From NCBI GenBank assembly GCA_023397245.1, contig JAEWUH010000278.1:1-16887 (forward strand): a stretch of 16,887 bases of DNA, in the 5' to 3' direction. Below, piece after piece: positions 1 to 7,648 of this stretch (position 1 is its first letter; each line of letters starts with the position of its first letter). A program made the position numbers and the translations under genes. The notes under the pieces are model-generated. The model had not been told where the DNA came from. It saw only the letters and a list, made by a program, of their open reading frames with translations, and did not search any database. This stretch comes from Bacillota bacterium (GTDB lineage Bacteria > Bacillota > Clostridia > Oscillospirales > Acutalibacteraceae).

Positions 1-476
1 TTGAAGCCGATGGGCAGCAAACGGCCTATTGTGCTTTAAATGACGCGGTTATTTCAAGAGGCTCCCTTTCCAGGATGCTGGATTTAAAAGTAAGCTTTAA
101 CGATACCAACGTATGCGATTACCACGCCGACGGTTTGATTGTATCTACGCCTACCGGTTCCACGGCGTATTCCCTTTCTACAGGCGGCCCGGTCATTGAC
201 CCGAGCACAAGCTGCATCCTGCTGTCGCCGATCTGCCCGCATTCCCTGTTTACCAGGTCGGTTGTTTTCGGAGCGGACGCGAGGCTGTGCGTTCAGGCTT
301 CATCGAAATATGACTGCGAAATTTTTCTGATTATCGACGGCGAAACCTATATAAAAATCAAGGAAAACCAGAAGATCGAGTTTAGCCGCTCCAATCAGGC
401 CGTGCGGATTATCAAACTGAAAGACGACAGCTTTTATAAAATTGTAAATGAAAAATTAGCAGAAGGGAGGAACTGA
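1..476 (+). CDS. nadK: NAD kinase, 3' part (5' end outside window)
   Basis: NAD kinase phosphorylates NAD to NADP in the cytoplasm. The reading frame is open from the left edge (first complete codon at position 3) and gives 157 residues to a TGA at 474-476. The visible part carries an ALND motif, corresponding to the usual ALNE, and the strongly conserved STPTGSTAYSLSTGGP segment of the C-terminal NadK domain. The catalytic GGDGT motif would lie upstream and is not visible. An ATG at 75 lies inside the conserved domain and is not the true start. The frame ends two bases before argR starts, and nadK-argR-recN is a common order in Firmicutes, so these are probably one transcript. Identification is firm; only the truncation limits it. 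Confidence 0.95.
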   Translation, partial: EADGQQTAYCALNDAVISRGSLSRMLDLKVSFNDTNVCDYHADGLIVSTPTGSTAYSLSTGGPVIDPSTSCILLSPICPHSLFTRSVVFGADARLCVQASSKYDCEIFLIIDGETYIKIKENQKIEFSRSNQAVRIIKLKDDSFYKIVNEKLAEGRN

Positions 477-478
477 TT

Positions 479-928
479 TTGAAAACACGACGACAGACAA
501 AAATTCTTGAGTTAATCAACGAATACGAAATCGACACACAGGAAGAGCTGCTGCGCCGGTTAAGGGAAGACGGACTTGACGTTACCCAGGCAACCGTTTC
601 ACGCGATATCAAGGAATTACGTCTTATAAAAACGCTTTCCAGCGAAGGAAAATATAAATATTCCACCGCAAAAGACACGGCAAAGGACTATTCGTCCAAG
701 TTTTATTCTCTTCTTTCCGATTCGGCGGTTTCCATCAATTACGCCTGCAACCTGGTCGTAATCAAATGCCTTACGGGCATGGCACAGGCTGTCTGCGCCG
801 CAATGGATTCCATGCACTGGGAAGGCGTGGTAGGCACCCTGGCGGGCGACGATACAATTTTTATTGCAACCAAAAACGAAGCATGTGCGGAACAACTGAC
901 TGTTGAACTTAAAAAAATGGTTGGGTGA
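479..928 (+). CDS. argR: Arginine repressor ArgR
   Basis: ArgR/AhrC-family transcription factor that binds ARG-box operators when arginine is present, repressing arginine biosynthesis and often activating catabolism. The 149 residues match the usual family length. Residues about 20-50 form the winged helix-turn-helix, with the hallmark TQATVSRDIKELRLIK. The C-terminal oligomerisation and arginine-binding domain holds GTLAGDDTIFIA at 119-130, including the acidic pair that contacts arginine. The start is TTG at 479, chosen because GGGAGG at 465-470 lies eight bases upstream and the N-terminus MKTRRQTKIL is typical. The stop overlaps a possible GTG start of recN. No arginine gene is in this window, so its targets lie elsewhere. 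Autoregulation cannot be judged because the operon's promoter is outside. Confidence 0.96.
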   Translation: MKTRRQTKILELINEYEIDTQEELLRRLREDGLDVTQATVSRDIKELRLIKTLSSEGKYKYSTAKDTAKDYSSKFYSLLSDSAVSINYACNLVVIKCLTGMAQAVCAAMDSMHWEGVVGTLAGDDTIFIATKNEACAEQLTVELKKMVG

Positions 929-933
929 TTGGA

Positions 934-2616
934 ATGCTTTCTCAGCTTTATATCGAAAATATAGCCGTAATCGAAAAAGCGTCGATTGATTTTCAGACGG
1001 GTTTAAATGTACTTACCGGTGAAACCGGTGCCGGTAAATCGATCGTTATTGATTCCATTAACGCAATACTCGGAGAGCGAACCTCGCGCGAGCTTGTGCG
1101 CACGGGGGCGCGTTCTGCGTTTGTCAGCGCGGTATTTCAGAATCTGGGGGCACAGGCACTCGATAAGCTGAAGGAACTGGGCTATGAGGCGGAGGAAGAC
1201 GGCAGCTTAATGGTTCAGCGTGAAATCAACGCGGAGGGAAAAACCGTGTGCCGCATCAATTCCCGGCCCGCGACCGTGTCCGTTTTAAAGGAAATCGGTT
1301 CCGTCCTGATCAATATTCACGGCCAGCACGAAAGCTACGATCTGCTTTCCCCGGATCGCCACATCGGTTATATCGACAGCATGGGCGTCCCGAACGAGCT
1401 GCTGAACCGTTACCGCGCTGCTTATGACCATATGCATTACATAAAGAACGAACTGGCTTCCTATAATATGGACGAAGCGCAGAAGGCGCGGCAGATCGAT
1501 CTATTGACCTATCAGATTGAGGAGCTTGAATCGGCGGATTTGCATGCCGGGGAGCAGGACGAGCTGAATCGACTCAGAACAATATACAGCAACAGCGAAA
1601 AAATCGCCGGTTCGCTGAACTCCGCAAAGTCTGCGCTGGATGGCACTGAAGATACGGAAGGCGCCGTCGCGGCCGTTTCTTCGGCGGTGGATGCGCTGAG
1701 CGAAGCCGAACGCTTCTTTCCCGAAATCCATGATCTTGCGGAACGGGTCAAAAGTATTGAATACGATCTGGAAGACTGCAGTGCGGAGATCCGTGAATTT
1801 TCCTCCCGCCTGGAATATGACCCCGAGGAGCTGGAACGGATCGAGTCCCGCCTCGACGTTATTTACCGGCTTGGCCTAAAATACGGAAAGACCGTAGACG
1901 TTATGCTGGGATTTCTTTCAACGAGCAAAGAGGAATTGAAAAATATCCAGCTTTCCGATGAAAGCATCGAAAAACTGACAAAGGAATATGAGAAAGCAAA
2001 AGCGGAGACGGAGAAGCTTGCGGAAGATATTTCCGTCTGCCGAGCAAAAACGGCTTCCTATTTTGCGGACCGGGTAAAGGAAGAGCTGAAATTTCTGGAT
2101 ATGCCGAATATTGATTTTGAAGTACGGCAGGAGCACTGCCCGCTTAACCAGTCAGGCTGCGATAAAATCCAGTTTTACATTTCAACCAATGCCGGCGAGC
2201 CGGCAAAGCCGATTGCAAAAATCGCTTCCGGCGGAGAGCTCTCCCGTATCATGCTGGCAATTAAAACGGTTCTGGCTGGGAAAGACGATATCGATACGCT
2301 GATATTTGACGAGGTTGATACCGGAATCAGCGGAAGCGCGGCACAAAAGGTCGGCTTGAAGCTCCGCGAGGTTTCCGGCAACCGGCAGGTAATCTGTGTA
2401 ACGCATCTGGCGCAGATTGCCGCTCTTGCGGATACACAGTATCTGATTAAAAAGCAGGTCAAAGAGCAAAAAACCTATACGGATGTCATTCAGCTGGATT
2501 ATGAAGGCAGGAAGCAGGAGCTTGCCCGGATTATGGGAGGTACTCAGATCACCCCGCTTATGCTGGAAAACGCGGCAGAAATGCTGAATATGGCAAAAAA
2601 TCAGGCACAGGCTTGA
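934..2616 (+). CDS. recN: DNA repair protein RecN
   Basis: RecN is an SMC-like ATPase that acts early at DNA double-strand breaks in recombinational repair. The N-terminus has Walker A GETGAGKS at residues 29-36. Next come the conserved stretch INIHGQHES and a long central region rich in E, K, L and A, as expected for the coiled coil. The C-terminal half has the ABC signature region ASGGELSRIMLAIK and Walker B LIFDEVDTGISG. I take ATG 934 (MLSQLYIENIAVIE, 560 residues), because RecN proteins normally begin ML-x-x-L-x-I-x-N. A GTG at 925 would overlap the argR stop and add three residues. Neither start has a strong ribosome site, so translational coupling to argR is likely. The TGA stop at 2614-2616 is embedded in the -35 element of the tyrS promoter. 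Confidence 0.96.
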   Translation: MLSQLYIENIAVIEKASIDFQTGLNVLTGETGAGKSIVIDSINAILGERTSRELVRTGARSAFVSAVFQNLGAQALDKLKELGYEAEEDGSLMVQREINAEGKTVCRINSRPATVSVLKEIGSVLINIHGQHESYDLLSPDRHIGYIDSMGVPNELLNRYRAAYDHMHYIKNELASYNMDEAQKARQIDLLTYQIEELESADLHAGEQDELNRLRTIYSNSEKIAGSLNSAKSALDGTEDTEGAVAAVSSAVDALSEAERFFPEIHDLAERVKSIEYDLEDCSAEIREFSSRLEYDPEELERIESRLDVIYRLGLKYGKTVDVMLGFLSTSKEELKNIQLSDESIEKLTKEYEKAKAETEKLAEDISVCRAKTASYFADRVKEELKFLDMPNIDFEVRQEHCPLNQSGCDKIQFYISTNAGEPAKPIAKIASGGELSRIMLAIKTVLAGKDDIDTLIFDEVDTGISGSAAQKVGLKLREVSGNRQVICVTHLAQIAALADTQYLIKKQVKEQKTYTDVIQLDYEGRKQELARIMGGTQITPLMLENAAEMLNMAKNQAQA

Positions 2617-2641
2617 CATTTTAAAAAGCTTTCATTATAAT
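2613..2641 (+). promoter_or_regulatory. Sigma-A promoter of tyrS, overlapping the recN stop
   Basis: TTGACA at 2613-2618 and TATAAT at 2636-2641 are separated by exactly 17 bases, a perfect housekeeping consensus. The recN stop codon TGA lies inside the -35 hexamer. A second TATAAT occurs at 2646-2651, but it has no suitable -35. Transcription should start near 2648, just ahead of the T-box stem I that begins at about 2658. Confidence 0.88.
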
Positions 2642-2654
2642 GCATTATAATGGC

Positions 2655-2910
2655 ATTGATGGGAAAAAGTATGCTTAGAAAGCCGGCAAAGAGAATCTGC
2701 GGTTGGTGCAAGCAGGGGCGGCAATAAGCTGAATACATCCCGGAGCCGCCAAGTTGAACGGTTTCCCATTAGATTTGGCCGTGGCAGCGCACGTTACAGC
2801 GCGTGGGTATGAAAACGTACCCGTAAGGCCGTACCTGTGAAGATACGGCGAACTGAGGTGGTACCGCGGTGATTCCGCCCTCTGCAACACTATGCAGGGG
2901 GCGTTTTTTT
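2655..2910 (+). promoter_or_regulatory. T-box riboswitch, tyrosine (UAC specifier)
   Basis: Leader RNA that senses uncharged tRNA-Tyr and opens an antiterminator ahead of tyrS. The base of stem I pairs GATGGGAAA (2658-2666) with TTTCCCATT (2762-2770). Recognisable stem I motifs are AGTA (2669-2672 region), AGAGAA-like bases near 2690, GGTTGGTG (2701-2708) and the specifier segment GAATACATCCCGGAG, in which TAC at 2734-2736 is the tyrosine codon. A stem III-like hairpin pairs GCCGTA (2828-2833) with TACGGC (2844-2849). The T-box core GGTGGTACCGCGG ends at about 2869 and is followed by the terminator. The specifier agrees with the downstream gene, which supports the call independently. Confidence 0.95.
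2876..2910 (+). terminator. T-box intrinsic terminator upstream of tyrS
   Basis: CGCCCTCTGCA (2876-2886) pairs with TGCAGGGGGCG (2893-2903), one G-U wobble, with a six-base loop, followed by seven T residues at 2904-2910. In the T-box mechanism this stem competes with an antiterminator involving the T-box core at 2855-2869. The run continues into GCCCCC (2911-2916), which could also pair with GGGGGC of the 3' arm as an alternative fold. Confidence 0.9.
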
Positions 2911-2939
2911 GCCCCCGAAATAAATTGGAGGAAGACAAC

Positions 2940-4166
2940 ATGGGAGTTTATGAAGAATTAAAGGAAAGAGGCCTGATCGCCCAGGTAACCGATGAAGAGA
3001 AGGTGCGCGATCTTCTTGACAACAAGCAAACCACGTTCTATATCGGATTTGACCCTACGGCAGACAGCCTGCATGTAGGCCACTTTGTCCAGATCATGGT
3101 CATGGCGCATATGCAGCGCGCAGGGCATACGCCGATTGCGCTGTTCGGCGGCGGAACCGGGCTGGTCGGCGATCCTTCCGGCAAAAGCGATATGCGTAAA
3201 ATGCTTACCGAAGAAGACATCAACCATAATATTGAATGCTTCCGAAAACAGATGTCGGCGCTGATCGATTTTTCCGACGGAAAAGCGATTATGGCGAACA
3301 ACGCAGATTGGCTGCTGAACCTCAATTATATCCGGTTTATCCGGGATATCGGTGTACATTTCACCATTAACCGTATGCTGGCGGCAGAATGCTACAAGCA
3401 GCGCATGGAAAGAGGGCTTACCTTCTTTGAATTGAATTACATGATCATGCAAAGCTATGATTTCCTTGAACTGAATCACCGCTACAACTGCTGCCTTGAG
3501 CTGGGCGGAGACGACCAGTGGAGCAATATCATCGGCGGTGTGGAGCTGATTCGGCGCAAAGAGGGCAAAGAAGCCTACGGCATGACCTTCACGCTGTTGA
3601 CCACAAGTGAAGGCAAAAAAATGGGCAAAACCGAAAAGGGTGCGGTATGGCTTAATCCCGAGAAAACCTCCCCGTTTGAATTTTACCAGTACTGGCGCAA
3701 CATCGGCGACTCCGACGTCATTAAATGCCTTAAAATTCTTACCTTTCTGCCGCTTCCTGAAATTAACGAGTTGGCGAAGCTTGAGGGAAGCGAGTTAAAC
3801 AAAGCAAAGGAAATTCTCGCATATGAAGTCACCAAGCTGATTCACGGCGAGGAAGCAGCGAAAAAGGCACAGGAGGGTGCAAGAGCTTTGTTCAGTGCGG
3901 GAACAAGCACCGAGAATATGCCATCAAGCGATATTGCGGAATCGGATTTCACCAACGGAGAAATCGGCGTTCTTGACCTGCTTGCAAAGGTCAAGCTGAT
4001 TCCGTCAAAAGGAGAGGGAAGGCGCCTGATCGAACAGGGCGGGCTTTCCATTGACGATGAGAAAGTTACTTCCGCAACGGCAAAGCTTTCCTTAAAGAAT
4101 TTTGATAAAAAATATGTGATCATGAAAAAAGGGAAAAAGATTCATCATAAAATTAACCTCGTTTGA
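2940..4166 (+). CDS. tyrS: Tyrosyl-tRNA synthetase
   Basis: Class I aminoacyl-tRNA synthetase that charges tRNA-Tyr. It is 408 residues from ATG 2940, which has GGAGGAA at 2927-2933. An in-frame ATG at 2892 lies inside the terminator hairpin and is rejected. Visible landmarks are YIGFDPTADSLHVGH (residues 34-48, with HVGH as the HIGH motif), the tyrosine-pocket region YDFLELN (173-179), GGDDQWSNI (189-197) and KKMGKT (226-231), the KMSKS equivalent. The C-terminal part from about residue 340 is an S4-like RNA-binding domain (IPSKGEGRRLIEQGGLSID). This is the TyrS type with an HVGH signature and S4 tail common in Firmicutes. It is monocistronic: T-box before it, hairpin after it. Confidence 0.97.
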   Translation: MGVYEELKERGLIAQVTDEEKVRDLLDNKQTTFYIGFDPTADSLHVGHFVQIMVMAHMQRAGHTPIALFGGGTGLVGDPSGKSDMRKMLTEEDINHNIECFRKQMSALIDFSDGKAIMANNADWLLNLNYIRFIRDIGVHFTINRMLAAECYKQRMERGLTFFELNYMIMQSYDFLELNHRYNCCLELGGDDQWSNIIGGVELIRRKEGKEAYGMTFTLLTTSEGKKMGKTEKGAVWLNPEKTSPFEFYQYWRNIGDSDVIKCLKILTFLPLPEINELAKLEGSELNKAKEILAYEVTKLIHGEEAAKKAQEGARALFSAGTSTENMPSSDIAESDFTNGEIGVLDLLAKVKLIPSKGEGRRLIEQGGLSIDDEKVTSATAKLSLKNFDKKYVIMKKGKKIHHKINLV

Positions 4167-4178
4167 TAAAAATAGCAT

Positions 4179-4213
4179 GAAACTGCCTTCTCTGTGGGGA
4201 AGGCAGTTTCTTT
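4179..4213 (+). terminator. Terminator after tyrS
   Basis: GAAACTGCCTTC (4179-4190) pairs perfectly with GAAGGCAGTTTC (4199-4210) over twelve base pairs around an eight-base loop. The U-tract is short (TTT, then CCC), so termination may be incomplete. The hairpin starts 12 bases after the tyrS stop. Confidence 0.75.
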
Positions 4214-4284
4214 CCCTATAAGGATCGAAATGATCCTCTTTTTAAATTTAGCGATGCAAAAGAAATATGTTTACAGAAATTCAG

Positions 4285-4313
4285 TTGATTTTCACCCTTT
4301 TGTTCTTTATAAT
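4285..4313 (+). promoter_or_regulatory. Probable sigma-A promoter of the yfhO-family gene
   Basis: TTGATT (4285-4290) and a perfect TATAAT (4308-4313) are spaced 17 bases apart in the A+T-rich gap after the tyrS terminator. The predicted start near 4320 leaves a short leader before GGAGG at 4332-4336. Confidence 0.75.
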
Positions 4314-4346
4314 AGAACCATTGCTTTTTACGGAGGCATCTTGCTG

Positions 4347-7007
4347 ATGAGAAAAATGCGTTCCTGTTTCATAGCTCCGGTTACCGTGCTGTTGATTATA
4401 ATGTCCGTATATTTCAGTTATGGAATGTTCCCGTTTGGCGACAAAACGCTTGCGTGGTGCGACATGGAACAGCAGGTTATACCGTTTTTAATGGACTTTA
4501 AGGATATTTTGTCCGGCAGGGCAAATCTGCTTTTTAACCTGCAAAACGCCGGCGGCATGAGCTTTTGGGGCGTATTTTTATTTTTTATTTCGAGTCCGTT
4601 TACTTTTTTGGTAGCATTCGTTGAGAAAACGGAAATATATCATTTCGTTAATATACTGGTTGCCTTAAAAATGATGGTTTGCTCCCTTACGGCCAGCATA
4701 TTTTTCTCCGACAGATTCAAAAAGCTGAATATTCCTCAAAATGTCGCACTGTCGGTGATGTATGCGTTTTGCGGCTATACCATGTTTTACTATCAGAACC
4801 ATGTCTGGCTGGATATTATGTACCTTTTTCCGGTATTGCTGCTGGGTCTTATTAAGCTGGCGGAGGAAGACCGAATCTGGCTTTTTGTCCTGGCTTTATC
4901 CGCAATCCTTACCATCAATTTTTATCTGAGCTATATGGTGATAATCTTTATCATCCTGTCCTCTGCCATTTACCTTTTAACGGCAGCACCGAAAGGACAT
5001 CGCCGGAAGAGCGTGGTGCTGCTGGGAATTTCCACGTTTCTGGTTTCACTGATCACCGCGGTGGTATGGCTGCCGTCCCTGATGCAGTATGTCAGTTCGG
5101 CAAGAACAGGGGATTTGTTAACCAGTCTGCGGATCGGCCGGTTTTATACCCGTTTTGATACCACAGTCGCGGTGCTGATCTGCTCCGGAGCAATTTTTGC
5201 CGCCGTAATTTTATTTGTTCTGTTTTTGCACAAACATTCAAAATGGGAAACCTGTGCATTTTCTGTTTTTCTGCTGACTTTGGTGCCGGTAATCATCGAA
5301 CCGATCAACAAAATGTGGCACACCGGGAATTATCAGGCTTTTCCCGTACGCTATGCCTATTTACCGATCTTTTTCGGTCTGATTCTTTTTGCGTTTGTAC
5401 TGTCTTCCATTAATGAAGAGCATACGCTTCGTTTTTTTAATCCCTTTTCTTTTTTCATCGGTTTATTTGCCGTCAGCGCTCTGCTGATGGTCTCACTGCT
5501 TTTAATCAAAAAGGAATATAACACCATTACTGTTTATACAAGAACCCTATGGGGGAATGAAGACAGCTTTAACCTGCTGTCTGCTTATTTTATGGTTGCC
5601 GCGCTTGCTTATACCATTATTCTGCTTTTATATCGTTATAAGCTGTTAAGTAAACCTGCTTTTTCCGCTTTGCTCTGCGGGATCGTGCTTGTCGAATCCG
5701 TCTTTAATTCCTGCGTATACATTGCATCACCGGCAAATAATACGCAAAAATATGAGCCCGTTCTATCGCTCAGCAACAAAATCAGCGACAGCAGCCTTTA
5801 CCGGGTAAAAACAGAGCAAAAATACTTTGACATAAACCTGATCGGAGGTCTGGGGTATAACACACTGAGCCATTATACTTCGCTTACCAACGAAAGCTTT
5901 ATGTACACAATGAAAAAGCTCGGATATTCTTCCTATTGGATGGAAGTAAGCTCAAACGGCGGAACGGAACTGACCGATGCGATTCTGGGTAACCGATACA
6001 GTATTATAAAAGAAAAAGAGAAAAAGAATACGGATAAAATCGTCTATGAAAACGAAAAATATGCCATCCGAAAAAATGACATCACACTCCCGGTCGGCTT
6101 TGTCATGAATTCGGATCGGATCGAAGATCTGGAGCACCTGCAGGGGGCAACCCGGCTTGAAATACAGCAATCACTTTTTCAATCCGTTTTTCATACCGAT
6201 AAAGAACTTGTTACGGAATATGAACCTTCTTCGCTCAGCAATGTTTCTATTTCCAGGGACGGTAATTATATCATCAGTTTTCCGGACAATTCCATGAACG
6301 GAATCATCACCTATCAGGTGCCGGTAACCGGAACGCAGACCTTGTATTTTGACTGTTTTGATCGGCTTTCCAACAGTCTTGTGGAGCACATTAATTCCAG
6401 CTTCAATATCACGGTAAACGGCGTTCTTGTGCAGGACGATTATCCGAACCAGTCCAACAACGGACTTGTAAACCTCGGTACTTTTACAGATCAGACCGTA
6501 CAGATTCAGGTGGAGGTTCTGAAGGACGTAACCGCACGGTCGTTCGGACTGGCGGGGTTAAGTACCGATACCTTAAGGGATGCGGTAAACCAGACAACGA
6601 CCGCAAATCTGAAGCAGGAAAACAACCGGATCACCGGCACTGCCGAAGCGAAAGGCGACCGGGATTATCTTCTGCTTCCTTTCACATACGATAAGGGATA
6701 CACTGCCATCGTAAACAATAAAAAGGCGGAGGTTTACCGGGTTTTCGATTCCATGATCGCGGTAAAGCTGGAAAAGGGAAACAATACCGTTTCGGTGAGC
6801 TATTGCCCTCCCGGCCTGCAGACCGGAGCAATTCTTTCGGCAGGGGGAATCATACTGTTGGTTTTGGCGTTGATTTTCTTTAAGAAGGGCTTGTATCGGA
6901 AAATAAAGTTTTTGGAAACGCCCGCAATGATTGCGTTTGTATTGTTCGCAATCGGAGTCTTTTCTGCAATTTACATTTTCCCGGTCGTTGTTTATTTAAA
7001 ATGGTAG
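4347..7007 (+). CDS. YfhO-family multi-pass membrane protein
   Basis: Large polytopic membrane protein of the YfhO type (GT-C-like fold). In Bacillus, YfhO is tied to glycosylation of cell-surface polymers such as lipoteichoic acid, probably using a lipid-linked sugar. The first membrane helix covers about residues 8-25. The family's first extracellular loop follows, with the conserved acidic segment FPFGDKTLAWCDMEQQVIPF (Asp39 likely catalytic by analogy). About ten further hydrophobic helices extend to roughly residue 490. A long soluble, beta-rich extracellular part follows (about 500-815), and two helices close the C-terminus. I chose ATG 4347 (886 residues) because GGAGG lies 10 bases upstream. 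A more distal GTG at 4194 sits in the tyrS terminator and is rejected; TTG 4341 is possible. Family assignment is good; the substrate is unknown. Confidence 0.85.
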   Translation: MRKMRSCFIAPVTVLLIIMSVYFSYGMFPFGDKTLAWCDMEQQVIPFLMDFKDILSGRANLLFNLQNAGGMSFWGVFLFFISSPFTFLVAFVEKTEIYHFVNILVALKMMVCSLTASIFFSDRFKKLNIPQNVALSVMYAFCGYTMFYYQNHVWLDIMYLFPVLLLGLIKLAEEDRIWLFVLALSAILTINFYLSYMVIIFIILSSAIYLLTAAPKGHRRKSVVLLGISTFLVSLITAVVWLPSLMQYVSSARTGDLLTSLRIGRFYTRFDTTVAVLICSGAIFAAVILFVLFLHKHSKWETCAFSVFLLTLVPVIIEPINKMWHTGNYQAFPVRYAYLPIFFGLILFAFVLSSINEEHTLRFFNPFSFFIGLFAVSALLMVSLLLIKKEYNTITVYTRTLWGNEDSFNLLSAYFMVAALAYTIILLLYRYKLLSKPAFSALLCGIVLVESVFNSCVYIASPANNTQKYEPVLSLSNKISDSSLYRVKTEQKYFDINLIGGLGYNTLSHYTSLTNESFMYTMKKLGYSSYWMEVSSNGGTELTDAILGNRYSIIKEKEKKNTDKIVYENEKYAIRKNDITLPVGFVMNSDRIEDLEHLQGATRLEIQQSLFQSVFHTDKELVTEYEPSSLSNVSISRDGNYIISFPDNSMNGIITYQVPVTGTQTLYFDCFDRLSNSLVEHINSSFNITVNGVLVQDDYPNQSNNGLVNLGTFTDQTVQIQVEVLKDVTARSFGLAGLSTDTLRDAVNQTTTANLKQENNRITGTAEAKGDRDYLLLPFTYDKGYTAIVNNKKAEVYRVFDSMIAVKLEKGNNTVSVSYCPPGLQTGAILSAGGIILLVLALIFFKKGLYRKIKFLETPAMIAFVLFAIGVFSAIYIFPVVVYLKW

Positions 7008-7026
7008 GAACCCAATTAAGGGAACG

Positions 7027-7059
7027 AAAAAACAGCCTGCGAAAGCAGGCTGTTTTTTT
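7027..7059. terminator. Bidirectional terminator between convergent operons
   Basis: AACAGCCTGC (7031-7040), a GAAA tetraloop (7041-7044) and GCAGGCTGTT (7045-7054) form a ten-pair stem. It is flanked by a run of A on the left (7027-7032) and T on the right (7053-7059), so it reads as a terminator in both directions. It ends the yfhO-family gene on the plus strand and could also end the lysine operon arriving on the minus strand about 100 bases further on. Confidence 0.9.
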
Positions 7060-7159
7060 ATACGCAAGCTCCCGGTTTGAGAGCTCAAAAATTATTTTTG
7101 CCTTCCGTAATTTTTACCCGGAAGCACGGGGCAGAGAGGGGAGGCTGCGGGCACTGAGA

Positions 7160-7630
7160 TCAGCAGACACCTGATCGAAAGCTGCTTTCAATGGCTTGCA
7201 GCGTTTCGTTAAAATCCGCCGCCGTAACCAAAAGGGAAATATCGACTTCGGATGTGGTAATAATCCGGATATCGGTATTCGCTGCGGACGCCGCTGAAAA
7301 TACTCCCGCGGCAACTCCCGGAGAATTCTTCATTCCCTGGTCGTAAACCGATATTTTGCAGTTTCCGCTGCTGACAATAGTTTTGATTTTGAATTTTTCA
7401 TGCAGTTCGGAAGTAAAGGCAAGAATTTTTCCTAAGTCACTGTCGTTGATGGTAAAGGAAATCGACGTATAGGCTGCATGCGTCGGGGCAAGTGAAATCA
7501 TATCCACATCTACGCCAAAATCCGCAATTTTATGAAATACATCCGCGATAAAAGTCAGTTCGGAAGGGCAGTTCTGCAGGGTGATCAGGGTAATGTCATT
7601 TTCAGTGGTAATCGTCGGTGCAGTAATCAT
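7160..7630 (-). CDS. Stand-alone tandem ACT-domain protein, aspartokinase regulatory-half homologue
   Basis: 156-residue soluble protein made of two ACT domains and no catalytic domain. The first spans about residues 10-80 (ITLITLQNCP, then a helix and VDMISLAPT). The second, about 88-156, has GMKNSPGVAAGVFSAAS and DIRIITTSEVDISLLV, which closely resemble the C-terminal regulatory half of aspartate kinases that binds lysine or threonine. ATG 7630 has AGGGGG seven bases upstream. It is the last gene of asd-dapA-dapB, 18 bases after dapB, so a role in the same pathway is likely. By analogy with the beta subunit of Bacillus aspartokinase II it might assemble with a separate kinase subunit or act as a lysine sensor; this is inference. 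It could also be a remnant of a full lysC, but it is intact and has its own ribosome site. Confidence 0.85.
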   Translation of the reverse strand: MITAPTITTENDITLITLQNCPSELTFIADVFHKIADFGVDVDMISLAPTHAAYTSISFTINDSDLGKILAFTSELHEKFKIKTIVSSGNCKISVYDQGMKNSPGVAAGVFSAASAANTDIRIITTSEVDISLLVTAADFNETLQAIESSFRSGVC

Positions 7631-7648
7631 TTGTAAACCCCCTTAATT

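Noticed and set aside
2892..2939. Upstream in-frame ATG giving a tyrS protein extended by 16 residues
   Set aside because: It lies in the loop and 3' arm of the T-box terminator. The ATG at 2940 has a strong ribosome site and a normal TyrS N-terminus.
2958..3479. Minus-strand open frame of 173 codons opposite tyrS
   Set aside because: tyrS on the plus strand has all synthetase motifs; the opposite frame has none and no promoter or ribosome site.
7102..7124. CTTCCG/CGGAAG inverted repeat downstream of the ACT-domain gene
   Set aside because: It is only six base pairs with a long loop and no adjacent T-run on either strand. The hairpin at 7027-7059 is a far better terminator.
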